From positions 2,277,805 to 2,341,804 of the forward strand of contig NZ_LT732529.1 of assembly GCF_900156865.1 (NCBI RefSeq): DNA of 64,000 bases, read 5' to 3'. Below, in pieces: positions 27,818-36,926 of the stretch (positions are counted from its first letter, which is position 1; each line of letters opens with the position of its first letter). The notes under the pieces were generated by a model that had not been told where the DNA came from, made no database searches, and saw only the letters and a list, made by a program, of their open reading frames with translations. The stretch is from Litchfieldia sinesaloumensis. Lineage in GTDB: Bacteria > Bacillota > Bacilli > Bacillales > Bacillaceae_L. The translations under genes were made by a program, and so were the position numbers.

Positions 27818-27826
27818 CAATTTCGA

Positions 27827-28912
27827 TTAGTCAAATTTTATTTTATTAACAGTTTCTTGGTCTAATCGCTTGATTACTTCTGCAATAAGTTTCACTGCAT
27901 TTTCATAATCATCACGGTGAAGAATTCCAGCGTGTGAATGGATGTAACGAGTAGCAATTGTAATTGCTAATGATGGGACTCCCTCTAACGTAATATGAAT
28001 AGACCCTGCGTCAGTACCCCCGCCAGCAATCGCATCAAATTGATATGGCACGTTTAGTTCATCTGCTACCCCTACAACAAAGTCACGTAATCCCTTATGA
28101 GAGACCATTGAGGCATCATATAAAATGATTTGTGGGCCTTTCCCCATTTTACTTAATGCTTCTTTTTCCGAAATACCAGGAGTATCACCAGCAATACCAA
28201 CATCAACCGCAATTGCAATATCAGGCTTAATCATGGTTGCAGCTGTTTTGGCGCCACGAAGACCCACTTCCTCTTGAACGGAACCAACCCCATACACCAT
28301 GTTTGGATGTTCTTCATTCTTCAGGTATTTTAATACATCAATTGCAATAGCACAGCCGATACGATTATCCCATGCTTTGGCAAGTAGCATTTTTTCATTA
28401 TTCATTACGGTGAATTCGAAATACGGAACAATTTGATCGCCTGGTTTCACTCCAAATTCAAGCGCTTGTTCCCTGCTTGAAGCACCAATATCAATAAACA
28501 TATCTTTGATTTCAACTGGTTTTTTACGAGCTTCAGGAGAAAGAATATGCGGTGGTTTTGAACCAATAACACCAGTTATATCCCCTTTGCTTGTAACAAC
28601 TGTTACACGTTGTGCAAGCATTACTTGTGACCACCAGCCACCAACTGTTTGAAACCGTAAAAATCCTTTTTCATCTATTTGTGTGACCATGAAACCAACT
28701 TCATCTAAATGACCAGAAATCATAATTTTCGGACCATTCGGATTACCTTCTTTTTTTGCAATTAAACTACCAAGCCCGTCGTATGAAATTTCATCTGAAT
28801 ATGGTGTTATGTATTTTTTCATGACTTCACGAGGCTCACGTTCATTACCTGGGATACCTTTTGCATCGGTAAGATCCTTTAGCATCGTTAATGTTTCATC
28901 AAGCTTTGTCAT
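27827..28912 (-). CDS. ysdC: M42 family metallopeptidase (YsdC)
   Basis: A 361-residue dinuclear metal aminopeptidase. Metal ligands of the M42 family are visible: His in [10 protein letters not shown], Asp in AKAWDNRIG, the Glu-Glu pair in [10 protein letters not shown], Asp in AVDVGIAGD and His in RYIHSHAG. It likely trims glutamyl or other peptides in the cytosol. I chose ATG at 28912 (AGGTGAT six bases upstream) rather than the GTG two codons earlier; the protein then starts [11 protein letters not shown]. Confidence 0.93.
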   Translation of the reverse strand: MTKLDETLTMLKDLTDAKGIPGNEREPREVMKKYITPYSDEISYDGLGSLIAKKEGNPNGPKIMISGHLDEVGFMVTQIDEKGFLRFQTVGGWWSQVMLAQRVTVVTSKGDITGVIGSKPPHILSPEARKKPVEIKDMFIDIGASSREQALEFGVKPGDQIVPYFEFTVMNNEKMLLAKAWDNRIGCAIAIDVLKYLKNEEHPNMVYGVGSVQEEVGLRGAKTAATMIKPDIAIAVDVGIAGDTPGISEKEALSKMGKGPQIILYDASMVSHKGLRDFVVGVADELNVPYQFDAIAGGGTDAGSIHITLEGVPSLAITIATRYIHSHAGILHRDDYENAVKLIAEVIKRLDQETVNKIKFD

Positions 28913-28993
28913 TTTCACATCACCTAACTTTCATTAATTTGACTATCTCATTATACTGAAAAAAATGGTAATTGAGCAATTTTTGAAAAGCTT

Positions 28994-29431
28994 TTATTTT
29001 AGCCCACTAGAGCCAAAACCACCTTCTCCTCTTTCAGATGAGGTTACTTCCTCGACTTCTTGTATATGTACCTGAGCGACAGGTGCGATTACCATTTGCG
29101 CAATCCGCATGTGCTTGTCTACAATAAAATCGAGTTTACCATGATTAATTAGGATTACGCCAATTTCTCCACGGTACCCTTCATCAATGGTTCCAGGACT
29201 ATTCAATACAGTAACGGAATGTTTCAGTGCTAGTCCACTTCTTGGTCGTACCTGCGCTTCTGTTCCCGGGGGTAATTCAATTTTGATTCCCGTTTTAATT
29301 AATTCAGCCTCTCCAGGTTTAATTACCTTTTCTTCAGCAGAATATAAGTCTAACCCGGCATCACCTGGATTTGCTTGTAACGGTAGCTTTGCTTCATCGT
29401 GAAGTAGCATTATCTTTACGTTATATGTCAC
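28994..29431 (-). CDS. dut: dUTP diphosphatase
   Basis: A 145-residue trimeric dUTPase that hydrolyses dUTP to dUMP, keeping uracil out of DNA and feeding thymidylate synthesis. All five motifs are present: [43 protein letters not shown] and the C-terminal [12 protein letters not shown]. In B. subtilis the dUTPases I know of are prophage-type; here the gene sits in the core block between ysdC and ysdB, with no other phage-like neighbours. Confidence 0.96.
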   Translation of the reverse strand: MTYNVKIMLLHDEAKLPLQANPGDAGLDLYSAEEKVIKPGEAELIKTGIKIELPPGTEAQVRPRSGLALKHSVTVLNSPGTIDEGYRGEIGVILINHGKLDFIVDKHMRIAQMVIAPVAQVHIQEVEEVTSSERGEGGFGSSGLK

Positions 29432-29478
29432 GAAACATTCTCCTCCTTCAAAAAAATTATAACAAATAATAAAAAACT

Positions 29479-29505
29479 TGAAACCTTTTATCTGGTATAA
29501 TCGTA
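29479..29505 (+). promoter_or_regulatory. SigW-type promoter of ysdB
   Basis: TGAAAC (29479-29484) and CGTA (29502-29505), 17 bp apart, fit the ECF SigW consensus TGAAAC-N16/17-CGTA. In B. subtilis ysdB is a known SigW-regulon member. Confidence 0.8.
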
Positions 29506-29541
29506 TATGTTGGCAGACCTGAGATTGGAGGGAGTCCTCTT

Positions 29542-29937
29542 ATGTTTGTCCTACTTATTCGTTTTGTACTACTATTGCTAATCATTTTCTTATTATATCG
29601 GATATTCAAGTATGTTCTAAATCCAAAGAGGAAGCTTGAGCTAGCCCAGGAAAAAGGGGAATTCTATTGGTTAGATGATCAAGCAAACGTCCATAAAAAC
29701 TTCTTATTAACATATAAGGGAGTATTATTTGAGGGTGAAAAATATTTAGGAACTACTAAGAATTCATTTGAGATAGTGTCCATCTTTGTTTGGGCCAAAA
29801 AAGATAATCTCAAAGGGTTAACCTATACAGACTTTCAGTACATTGAGCGTAGAATAAGTGAAGTATACCGACATGCAAAAATTGATTGGAAAAGTCCAAT
29901 TAAAGAACTTATCAAAGAAAACAGTCGTGAGCGTTAA
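29542..29937 (+). CDS. ysdB: SigW pathway protein YsdB
   Basis: A 131-residue protein with one N-terminal membrane helix (about residues 3-22, very rich in Leu and Ile) and a soluble, basic C-terminal part with YTDFQYIERRISEVYRHAKIDW. It matches YsdB, which in B. subtilis belongs to the SigW envelope-stress regulon and affects SigW activity by an unclear route. GGAGGGAG precedes the ATG. The terminator overlaps the end of the gene. Confidence 0.85.
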   Translation: MFVLLIRFVLLLLIIFLLYRIFKYVLNPKRKLELAQEKGEFYWLDDQANVHKNFLLTYKGVLFEGEKYLGTTKNSFEIVSIFVWAKKDNLKGLTYTDFQYIERRISEVYRHAKIDWKSPIKELIKENSRER

Positions 29938-29955
29938 CTCACGACTGTTTTTATT
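29921..29955 (+). terminator. ysdB terminator overlapping its stop codon
   Basis: Perfect 11-bp stem ACAGTCGTGAG/CTCACGACTGT (29921-29931, 29938-29948) with the TAA stop in the loop, then TTTTTATTT. Confidence 0.9.
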
Positions 29956-30108
29956 TATCCCGCATTAACGGGGGCAGTGAAAGCCCTTAAATGCGAACAA
30001 AGACTAAGAGCGCCACATCCTGTGGCAACGTCTTTGTGACCCACATCATATGGGCCTCAACTAACAATCAGTGGGGGATGAAGAAACCCCACTGATTGGA
30101 GTTTCACT
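29951..30108. repeat. dispersed structured intergenic repeat, copy 1
   Basis: Read on the minus strand from the following stop codon, the element opens with AAAGTGAAACT, then a palindromic stem ATCAGTGGGG/CCCCACTGAT, GTTAGTTGA, two small hairpins (CCCATATGATGTGGG and GCCACAGGATGTGGC), GGGCTTTCACTGCC and closes with GTTAATGCGGG. The opening, GTTAGTTGA, GGGCTTT and closing blocks recur at 32571-32719. Confidence 0.75.
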
Positions 30109-30690
30109 TTATTGATAGGACCGGGTCGGTTTAAAGAACTCGTGCCATTTGATAATGACCTGTTTTTCCCTAAGTAAATAGAATAAGAGAGTGAGAGCAA
30201 GGAGAATTGCGATGATAACAGTTGTTGAGAACTCTCGGATAAATTGACCGAATACAGTGTAGAGAAGTGCTACAGGGATATTTGTATAGAAGGAGCCTTT
30301 GGTATATTCTCGGAAATTTCGTGTGACATCTTTGATACATAAAGATAATAAATGAAAGTTTATAAATGGTATAAGACGTAAGATTGCAATTTGCCCAATG
30401 GTAAAATTCACTTTGTCACCTAACCATTTTTGCTTGAGGTTATCAATCTTTTGGGCCACTCTTGGAACCTGCCTATATAAAAAGTAAAAAACAATGCTCA
30501 GCATGGTTAAACCAAGTAAGGAATAAATAGTACCGAATAACGACCCAAACAAAATGCCCCCAACGATACAGACGACTGGTACAGGAATAAATAAGATAGG
30601 GCGGATTAGGTGCATGCCAATAAATATAAAGGGGGCAAGAAGTCCAGTGGATTCAATAAAAACAAACAGTAGTGTCATGGTTTCATCCAA
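30109..30690 (-). CDS. TVP38/TMEM64 family membrane protein
   Basis: A 193-residue DedA/VTT-superfamily membrane protein with five or six helices. The family core is visible as FIPVPVVCIVGGILFGSLFGTIYSLLG (about 33-60) and the second half-site ILRLIPFINFHLLSLCIKDV (about 103-122). Related proteins are thought to move or scramble lipids; the substrate here is unknown. The start is TTG at 30690 behind GAGGTG. No counterpart is known to me at this place in B. subtilis. Confidence 0.78.
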   Translation of the reverse strand: MDETMTLLFVFIESTGLLAPFIFIGMHLIRPILFIPVPVVCIVGGILFGSLFGTIYSLLGLTMLSIVFYFLYRQVPRVAQKIDNLKQKWLGDKVNFTIGQIAILRLIPFINFHLLSLCIKDVTRNFREYTKGSFYTNIPVALLYTVFGQFIREFSTTVIIAILLALTLLFYLLREKQVIIKWHEFFKPTRSYQ

Positions 30691-30753
30691 ATGTCCAACT
30701 CACCTCTTTCGCTTTTACAAGTGCTAATTAAGCATATACATTCGTACAAGTTG

Positions 30754-31023
30754 TTATGACAAGTTAACAAAAATATATGCATAAAGAGCTATTGTAAGGA
30801 TTGTAAGAATGGGAAGCATGATGACAAATTGCTTATGTTTTGTCTTGTGGCGAAATTGCTTCATTCCAAATGTTGCCCCTAATGCCCCACCTAAAATGGC
30901 AACAATCCATATATGCTTTTCAGATATGCGCCATTTGTTGTTTCTCGCCCTATTTTTATCAATATACATAAGTAAGAATCCATATATATTTAGGATGACA
31001 AAGATCAATAGGATATAGTTCAT
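30754..31023 (-). CDS. ysdA: DUF1294 family membrane protein (YsdA)
   Basis: An 89-residue protein with two or three helices and the DUF1294 pattern MYIDKNRARNNKWRISEKHIW followed by GGALGATFGMKQFRHKTKH. It follows rplT on the same strand, as in B. subtilis, behind the rplT terminator. Function unknown. Confidence 0.85.
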   Translation of the reverse strand: MNYILLIFVILNIYGFLLMYIDKNRARNNKWRISEKHIWIVAILGGALGATFGMKQFRHKTKHKQFVIMLPILTILTIALYAYIFVNLS

Positions 31024-31047
31024 AGTTATACCTCCAAAATAGACTAA

Positions 31048-31089
31048 ACAAAAAAGGTTACTCTCATTTTACAACGGAGTAACCTTTTT
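31048..31089 (-). terminator. infC-rpmI-rplT operon terminator
   Basis: AAAAAGGTTACTC pairs with GAGTAACCTTTTT (31051-31063, 31077-31089) around a 13-nt loop; T run on the minus strand. Confidence 0.88.
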
Positions 31090-31097
31090 ACTTATAA

Positions 31098-31454
31098 TTA
31101 TTTCAAGTTGTTTTTTGCAACTGTTGCTAATTCTGCGAATGCTTTTTCATCGCTAACAGCTAGGTCAGCAAGCATTTTGCGGTTTACTTCGATACCAGCA
31201 ACTTTAAGTCCGTGCATTAAACGGCTGTAAGAAAGTCCATTCATACGAGCAGCTGCATTGATACGAGTAATCCATAGCTTACGGAAGTCGCGCTTCTTTT
31301 GACGACGGTCGCGGTAAGCATACATTAATGATTTCATTACTTGTTGATTTGCAACTTTATATAAAGTGTGTTTTGAACCGAAATAACCTTTTGCTAATTT
31401 TAATACCTTTTTACGACGTTTGCGTGTAACAGTTCCGCCTTTTACTCTTGGCAT
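31098..31454 (-). CDS. rplT: 50S ribosomal protein L20
   Basis: A 118-residue ribosomal protein, strongly basic at the N terminus ([28 protein letters not shown]) as is usual for the long extension of L20 that threads into 23S rRNA. It is needed early in 50S assembly. It also represses its own operon by binding the infC leader in B. subtilis. Last gene of infC-rpmI-rplT. Confidence 0.98.
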   Translation of the reverse strand: MPRVKGGTVTRKRRKKVLKLAKGYFGSKHTLYKVANQQVMKSLMYAYRDRRQKKRDFRKLWITRINAAARMNGLSYSRLMHGLKVAGIEVNRKMLADLAVSDEKAFAELATVAKNNLK

Positions 31455-31483
31455 TTTGTTTCCCTCCTAAGATCAATAACCGA

Positions 31484-31684
31484 TTATTTAATGTTGTCTA
31501 ACATATGACGAATACGTTTGAAATCGCCTTTGCTAACTAATGTAGCTTTACGAAGCTTACGCTTTTGCTTTTGAGATTTATTTCCGAATAAGTGGCTTGT
31601 GTATGCATGAGAACGTTTAAGTTTACCAGATCCTGTCTTCTTGAAACGCTTTGCAGTACCACGGTGTGTTTTCATTTTTGGCAT
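31484..31684 (-). CDS. rpmI: 50S ribosomal protein L35
   Basis: A 66-residue, very basic ribosomal protein with the typical [21 protein letters not shown] start and HMLDNIK end. It is the middle gene of the operon, 21 bp after infC. Confidence 0.98.
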   Translation of the reverse strand: MPKMKTHRGTAKRFKKTGSGKLKRSHAYTSHLFGNKSQKQKRKLRKATLVSKGDFKRIRHMLDNIK

Positions 31685-31705
31685 AGGGAGTTCCTCCTCA
31701 ATTCA

Positions 31706-32221
31706 TTACTTTTCGATTTTAGGTGCTAGTACTAAAAACATGCTTCTTCCATCCATTTTCGGATGAGATTCAATAGTAGCTACTTCAGCACAAGCTTTAG
31801 AAAAACGATCTAAAACACGTTGACCGATTTCTTTATGTGTAATCGCACGACCTTTAAAGCGAATAGACGCTTTAACTTTGTCGCCCTTTTCAAGGAATTT
31901 TATTGCGTTACGAAGCTTTGTATTAAAATCATGCTCATCAATTGTCGGACTAAGTCTAACTTCCTTAATATTGATAACCTTTTGGTTTTTACGAGCTTCT
32001 TTTTCTTTCTTCTGTTGTTCAAAACGGAACTTACCGTAGTCCATAATACGACATACAGGTGGTTTCGCGTTAGGTGCAACAAGGACAAGATCAAGGTTTG
32101 CTCTTGCAGCAATTTCTAATGCTTCACTTTTAGATTTAATTCCGAGTTGATCACCATTTGAACCAATCAAACGAACTTCACGGGCACGAATGCCTTCGTT
32201 TACCATCATGTCTTTGCTAAT
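31706..32221 (-). CDS. infC: translation initiation factor IF-3, ATT start
   Basis: A 171-residue IF-3: N-terminal domain with INEGIRA-like [17 protein letters not shown], a helical linker with [17 protein letters not shown], and the C-terminal domain with [16 protein letters not shown]-3 checks start-codon fidelity. The best start is the ATT at 32219-32221, six bases after GGAGGTGG; the GTG at 32248 has no ribosome binding site. An AUU start is characteristic of infC and lets IF-3 limit its own translation. Confidence 0.95.
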   Translation of the reverse strand: MSKDMMVNEGIRAREVRLIGSNGDQLGIKSKSEALEIAARANLDLVLVAPNAKPPVCRIMDYGKFRFEQQKKEKEARKNQKVINIKEVRLSPTIDEHDFNTKLRNAIKFLEKGDKVKASIRFKGRAITHKEIGQRVLDRFSKACAEVATIESHPKMDGRSMFLVLAPKIEK

Positions 32222-32475
32222 AATTAGCCACCTCCAAGGTTTTTTCACTTACTTTGTCTAGCTTCCGCATTTCCTAATGAATGCCTCGTTTGAAATCTTG
32301 CGCATTTTACAGATTTGAGGCAAATAAAAAAGTGTGAATGTATACACACCCACACTATTACAATTCATTTACACATTAATGATTAATGAACGTAAGACCT
32401 ACCAACTGCAATCTGCGTCAATCAGGTGAGAAGCGGGTGCTTCTACTTTCTCAAACAAGTATTCAATTACCTTAA
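32222..32475 (-). ncRNA. L20 leader (autoregulatory leader of infC-rpmI-rplT)
   Basis: The infC leader is about 250 nt and begins with a hairpin from AGAAGCACCCGCTTCT (about 32428-32444), continues with CACCTGATTGACGCAGATTG, then a terminator hairpin with a T run (32323-32355). This layout is that of the Bacillus L20 leader, where L20 binding promotes premature termination. Identification is by position and layout. Confidence 0.85.
32323..32355 (-). terminator. attenuator terminator in the L20 leader
   Basis: GTGTG and CACAC arms around 32332-32355, followed on the minus strand by TTTTTTATTT. It lies about 100 nt before the infC start. Confidence 0.8.
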
Positions 32476-32477
32476 AG

Positions 32478-32507
32478 AGTATAACATCTATGATGGATAT
32501 CTGTCAA
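32478..32507 (-). promoter_or_regulatory. infC operon promoter
   Basis: Consensus TTGACA (32502-32507) and TATACT (32478-32483), 18 bp apart on the minus strand. Confidence 0.85.
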
Positions 32508-32570
32508 ATAGCCAGAATTAAAATCGCAACGAGATTAATTCTAGCATGCACTTTTATCTTTGACAAGAAC

Positions 32571-32719
32571 TTTTTACCCCGCATTAACTGGCAGTAAGTT
32601 CCAATCTAAAAATTCATGGAATTACAAGTACTTAATTGGGGAATAACTGCCAGTAAAAGCCCGATTGGTTCAACTAACATTCCGTGGGGGCTCTGGCCTC
32701 CACGGAATGAAGTTTCACT
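32571..32719. repeat. dispersed structured intergenic repeat, copy 2
   Basis: On the minus strand: AAAGTGAAACT directly after the thrS stop, palindromic stem ATTCCGTGG/CCACGGAAT, GTTAGTTGA, GGGCTTTTACTGGC, a long stem ACTGGCAGT/ACTGCCAGT, and GTTAATGCGGGG. It shares the conserved blocks of copy 1, while the first stem has a different but still paired sequence. Confidence 0.75.
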
Positions 32720-34651
32720 TTATCTTTTTACTTCCTGTAAAATATCAGAAAGGAATGTTTCAAACGACATTGTGTTTGATTTCTGCTCTCCATATCTACG
32801 GACATTAACTGCATTTTCACCCACTTCATTATCCCCTACAACAAGCATGAATGGAACTTTTTGCATCTGTGCTTCGCGAATTTTATAGCCAATCTTTTCA
32901 TCGCGATCATCAATCTCTACACGTAATCCTTCCGCTTGAAGTTTCTCTTGAACACTCTTCGCATAGTCTAAATGTACATCAGGAGAAACTGGGATAACTT
33001 GAACTTGAACTGGTGCTAACCAAGTCGGGAATGCGCCTTTGTATTCTTCAATTAAGTAAGCAACAAAACGTTCCATTGTTGATACAACACCACGGTGAAT
33101 AACGACTGGACGATGCTGCTTTCCATCTTCACCGATATAAGTTAAATCAAATCGTTCTGGTAACAAGAAGTCAAGCTGAACAGTTGAAAGTGTCTCATCT
33201 TTTCCAAGCGCTGTACGAACTTGAACGTCTAGTTTAGGACCATAGAAAGCAGCTTCCCCTTCTGCCTCAAAGTAATCAAGACCAAGGTCATCCATCGCTG
33301 CCTTTAACATGGATTGAGCTTTTTCCCACATAGTATCATCATCAAAGTATTTTTCAGTGTCCGCAGGATCGCGATAAGAAAGTCGGAAGCTGAAGTCTTT
33401 AATGTCAAAATCTTTATAAACCTCTAGAATGAGATTAACAACACGTTTGAATTCTTCCTGAATTTGATCTGGACGGACAAAAATATGGGCATCATTAAGA
33501 GTCATACCTCTAACACGTTGTAATCCAGATAACGCCCCACTCATTTCATAACGATGCATTGTACCTAATTCAGCTATACGAATTGGAAGCTTGCGGTAGC
33601 TGTGGATACCATTTTTATAAATCATCATGTGATGCGGACAGTTCATTGGACGTAATACAAGCTCTTCATTATCCATTTCCATTACTGGGAACATGTCTTC
33701 TTGATAATGATCCCAGTGTCCAGACGTCTTGTATAAATCCACATTTGCAAGTACTGGAGTATACACATGGTCATATCCTAGTCTTACTTCTTTATCAACG
33801 ATATAGCGTTCGATAACGCGACGGATAGTCGCACCTTTCGGTAGCCATAATGGCAATCCTTGTCCTACCTTTTGTGAATTTGTAAATAGGCTTAATTCTT
33901 TACCTAATTTACGATGATCACGTTCTTTTGCTTCTTCCAGTAAACGTAGGTATTCGTCAAGGTCTGCTTTCTTAAAGAATGCAGTCCCATAAATACGTTG
34001 AAGCATCTTATTATCACTATCACCACGCCAGTATGCGCCAGCAATGCTTAATAGTTTAAATTCTTTAATTTTTCCTGTTGACGGTACATGAACGCCACGG
34101 CAAAGGTCAAAGAATTCACCTTGTTCGTAAATTGTTAAACCTTCACCCTCTGGGATATCTTGGATTAGTTCGAGTTTTAGCTCGTCACCAATTTCCTCGT
34201 ATCTACGAATCGCTTCGTCTCGCGAAACCTCAACACGGTGTATGTCAATGTTCTCATTCACGATTTTTTTCATTTCTTTTTCGATTGCTGGTAAATCCTC
34301 AGGTGTTAGTGACTTTTCCATATCAATATCATAGTAAAAACCATTTTCAATGACTGGTCCTACTCCAAGCTTAACATCTTTGTATAAACGTTTAATCGCT
34401 TGGGCCATTAAATGCGCTGTACTGTGTCGCATGATATTTAATGCTGCATCAGTATCTTGGGTAATGATTGCAATTTCACCATCTTCATGGATTTCAGTTC
34501 GCAAATCAATTTCTTGTTCGTTAAATTTTCCGGCAATTGATTTCTTCTTAAGTCCTGGGCTGATTGAGCCTGCTATTTCTTCTGTTGTTGTTCCTTTAGG
34601 AAACTCCTTTACTGCTCCGTCTGGGAATGTAATTTTTACTACATCTGACAT
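32720..34651 (-). CDS. thrS: threonine--tRNA ligase
   Basis: A 643-residue class II synthetase of standard length. Domains: TGS (1-62), editing/SAD domain (about 65-240, including [15 protein letters not shown] with the zinc-binding-like His), catalytic core with motif 2 (FRLSYRD region follows [13 protein letters not shown], whose Cys helps bind the catalytic zinc) and motif 3 ([21 protein letters not shown]), then the anticodon-binding domain. I chose ATG at 34651 with AAAGGAG nine bases upstream; the three-codon earlier TTG lacks spacing. Controlled by a Thr T-box. Confidence 0.97.
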   Translation of the reverse strand: MSDVVKITFPDGAVKEFPKGTTTEEIAGSISPGLKKKSIAGKFNEQEIDLRTEIHEDGEIAIITQDTDAALNIMRHSTAHLMAQAIKRLYKDVKLGVGPVIENGFYYDIDMEKSLTPEDLPAIEKEMKKIVNENIDIHRVEVSRDEAIRRYEEIGDELKLELIQDIPEGEGLTIYEQGEFFDLCRGVHVPSTGKIKEFKLLSIAGAYWRGDSDNKMLQRIYGTAFFKKADLDEYLRLLEEAKERDHRKLGKELSLFTNSQKVGQGLPLWLPKGATIRRVIERYIVDKEVRLGYDHVYTPVLANVDLYKTSGHWDHYQEDMFPVMEMDNEELVLRPMNCPHHMMIYKNGIHSYRKLPIRIAELGTMHRYEMSGALSGLQRVRGMTLNDAHIFVRPDQIQEEFKRVVNLILEVYKDFDIKDFSFRLSYRDPADTEKYFDDDTMWEKAQSMLKAAMDDLGLDYFEAEGEAAFYGPKLDVQVRTALGKDETLSTVQLDFLLPERFDLTYIGEDGKQHRPVVIHRGVVSTMERFVAYLIEEYKGAFPTWLAPVQVQVIPVSPDVHLDYAKSVQEKLQAEGLRVEIDDRDEKIGYKIREAQMQKVPFMLVVGDNEVGENAVNVRRYGEQKSNTMSFETFLSDILQEVKR

Positions 34652-34670
34652 CAGATTCAACTCCTTTTAA

Positions 34671-34706
34671 AATAAAAAATACCCATCCCTAAAAAAGGGA
34701 CGAGTA
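34671..34706 (-). terminator. thrS T-box terminator
   Basis: TACTCGTCCCT pairs with AGGGATGGGTA (34680-34690, 34696-34706), then a T run on the minus strand, 20 nt before thrS. Confidence 0.9.
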
Positions 34707-34950
34707 TTATATTAAATATCCGTGGTTCCACCCAAGTTCCCATGTTAGACCAATGTCATCCATGGCTCAAGAAATAAATAACGGTAATCCCGTCAGTAAT
34801 TACAACTTTGTACACAAAGGTTCACTACTGAAGTTTAGAGGTGGTAATCCTATCATTCGTGTTAGGAAGCTTCCAGCCTAGTCTTCCCTCTCTGAAAACC
34901 GTAATCATAAGATTGTGTCCTCATCATAACTTTTACACTATATAAGTTAG
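34707..34950 (-). ncRNA. T-box leader of thrS (Thr specifier)
   Basis: The T-box core GGGTGGAACCACG is at 34721-34733 on the minus strand, next to the terminator. The specifier is read as ACC in GATTACCACCTC (about 34840-34851), in the same structural setting as the Phe specifier of the pheST leader. Uncharged tRNA-Thr would allow readthrough. Confidence 0.93.
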
Positions 34951-34968
34951 TATTGGTAATATGTAGGT

Positions 34969-34997
34969 ATTATAGTCTTAATTAAAAGTTAAATCAA
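34969..34997 (-). promoter_or_regulatory. thrS promoter
   Basis: TTGATT (34992-34997) and TATAAT (34969-34974), spacer 17 bp, minus strand. Same hexamers and spacing as the pheST promoter. Confidence 0.75.
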
Positions 34998-35013
34998 GGG
35001 CACATCACACATT

Positions 35014-35871
35014 TTATAATTTTTTTGCCTTAATCCGCCGGTTTTCAAAGGATTTTTTAGTATAGATCGTTACATTCTCCAAGAAAATATTATGGATCGT
35101 TTGGACCATTCCGTTGTCAATCTGGTCAGTATATATAGAAATTGATTTAGGCGCAATCGAAACTAAAGGCGCTAACACTGCAGAGTCAATATACATCGGT
35201 TGATGTAAAATTAACTTTCGGTCAATGTATTTAAAGAGTTCATCTCGTTTGATTTCATTAAATTCTTGATTATAAAAATAAAATTGCTCATCATGAAAAA
35301 TATGTAATTGATCAATCTTTGGTTCCCGCTTCTCTCGAAATTCACGTAACCCCTGGATAAATGTTTGATATTCCTGTTCAAGTTTGTACTCATCTATTGC
35401 TGATTCCACAATTTGTAATAAGGCTTCATTGTATGTACGCATACGAAACTTAAGAAATGATTCAAATGAAAATGAAATTGGAATCTCTAGAAAATCATGG
35501 ATTGCTTCTGCTATAAGTTGTTTGCGTGGAACAACCTCCTGAACCAATGGTATATCAGGATTATTCCCATCCATTAATGCTTTCGCAATCTCTAAGATTT
35601 GTTTTTTCTCCTCGTAATCTGTGAAATAAAAGAGGTTTTCAATATAATCCAATATCCAACTGTCTTCTTTATTGTTAATAATAAATTCTGTCATCACAGG
35701 AACAAACACAACCTGTACAACATATTGTGTTTGTTCTGATATGAAAACAGATACCACATTTTCTTCATTTACAACATCTATGTAATCTATAGAAAGAGCT
35801 TTTGCCTTCACAAGTAAGCCCTTGTACATTTTTTGTGCATCTGTCATTTCTAAAAAGTGCATTTCAATCAA
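35014..35871 (-). CDS. ytxC: sporulation protein YtxC
   Basis: A 285-residue soluble protein matching YtxC by its position between dnaI and thrS and by the RMRTYNEALLQIVESAIDEYKLEQEYQTF segment (here described by its key residues near 150-180), the most conserved part of the family. YtxC occurs only in spore formers, but its biochemical role is not known. The start is TTG, six bases after a run of eight G. A terminator (35943-35974) separates it from dnaI, yet it may be reached by readthrough. Confidence 0.75.
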   Translation of the reverse strand: MIEMHFLEMTDAQKMYKGLLVKAKALSIDYIDVVNEENVVSVFISEQTQYVVQVVFVPVMTEFIINNKEDSWILDYIENLFYFTDYEEKKQILEIAKALMDGNNPDIPLVQEVVPRKQLIAEAIHDFLEIPISFSFESFLKFRMRTYNEALLQIVESAIDEYKLEQEYQTFIQGLREFREKREPKIDQLHIFHDEQFYFYNQEFNEIKRDELFKYIDRKLILHQPMYIDSAVLAPLVSIAPKSISIYTDQIDNGMVQTIHNIFLENVTIYTKKSFENRRIKAKKL

Positions 35872-35942
35872 GCTAGTCCCCCCCTAATAACCAATACCAG
35901 TATCCTGTTACATGTATATGGGGAATGGGACGACTTTAGAAT

Positions 35943-35974
35943 AAAAAAAAGACTACCTCAAAAATGAGATAGTC
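35943..35974 (-). terminator. dnaB-dnaI terminator
   Basis: GACTATCTC pairs with GAGGTAGTC (35951-35959, 35966-35974) followed by eight T on the minus strand, just after the dnaI stop. Confidence 0.88.
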
Positions 35975-35981
35975 ATACAAA

Positions 35982-36911
35982 TTAATAACGTCGATTATCA
36001 CCAGTAAGCTTTACTGGTTTTGCTAAATATTTGATTCGTTCCATTATCCGGAGTGCTTTCATTTTTTCCTCTTCTCCGCGTTGAGAATAAGTGAGGTGAT
36101 GTTCAAGTCCTTTGAAATCAAAATTTGAAGTAAAGAAGGTTGGTAAGTTTTCAAGCATACGATATTGTAAAATACTACCGAGTATTTCATCTCTCGCCCA
36201 ACTTGACATGGCTTCAGCACCAATATCATCTAGCATCAGAACTGGAACTTCTTTAACCGCATCAACTTTTGAGTTAAGGGTTTGATCCTGCAAGGAGCCC
36301 TTTATTTCCCTCATAAACTCTGGGACATATACAAGCATAGATGCCACCTTCTTACGAGCAAGACCATTTGCTAATGCTCCTAAAAAATAAGTTTTTCCAA
36401 TCCCAAACGACCCGTATAAATATAATCCTTGCATTCTTTTGCCTGGTTCATACGTATCTAAAAATTCTTGAATTAATAAAATTGCATCAGAACGACCTTC
36501 GTCAAAATCCAAGGATTCAAGGGATGCTTCGAGAATATCTTTTGGTACATACATACTTTTAATTAATGATTTATACTTAACCTGTTCATCGTACATAACC
36601 TTTTTGGGACATCTTTCATAACTTACATCAATAGCATTTCCTTTAAGCTCTAGATGAGGATGATATCCCTGTAACATGTTTTTACATGTTTCAAGGCTTT
36701 CACATTTATTACAATCTTTGCTTTGATTAATGTACTCATACAGTTTAACAAGACTTCGATTAATTGTATCATTCGTAATTTGGTCTTGATGATCATCAAT
36801 AAAATTTCTTATTTCAGTATGATTTAATACTTCATGTTTGATTTGTTCATATCGCTGCTGAAAGCCAGTATGATTCGAAAGTTTTTTTAGAGAATCCTGA
36901 ATTGGTTTCAC
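35982..36911 (-). CDS. dnaI: primosomal protein DnaI (helicase loader)
   Basis: A 309-residue AAA+ loader that places the replicative helicase DnaC (DnaB in E. coli) on DNA. The N-terminal domain (1-110) has cysteines in CNKCESLETCKN and a later RCPKKV, the zinc-binding region of the family. The ATPase domain has Walker A GSFGIGKT (about residues 167-174), Walker B VPVLMLDDIGAE and sensor I FTSNFDF. Start GTG follows GGGGGTGAGG. It lies 15 bp after dnaB. Confidence 0.95.
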   Translation of the reverse strand: MKPIQDSLKKLSNHTGFQQRYEQIKHEVLNHTEIRNFIDDHQDQITNDTINRSLVKLYEYINQSKDCNKCESLETCKNMLQGYHPHLELKGNAIDVSYERCPKKVMYDEQVKYKSLIKSMYVPKDILEASLESLDFDEGRSDAILLIQEFLDTYEPGKRMQGLYLYGSFGIGKTYFLGALANGLARKKVASMLVYVPEFMREIKGSLQDQTLNSKVDAVKEVPVLMLDDIGAEAMSSWARDEILGSILQYRMLENLPTFFTSNFDFKGLEHHLTYSQRGEEEKMKALRIMERIKYLAKPVKLTGDNRRY

Positions 36912-36926
36912 GTCCTCACCCCCATC

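Noticed and set aside
28994-29431. dUTPase as a prophage remnant
   Set aside because: All motifs are intact, neighbours are core genes, and there are no phage genes, attachment sites or composition change.
29478-29502. Vegetative promoter for ysdB from TTGAAA and TATAAT
   Set aside because: The spacer is only 12 bp, too short for SigA; the SigW reading fits better.
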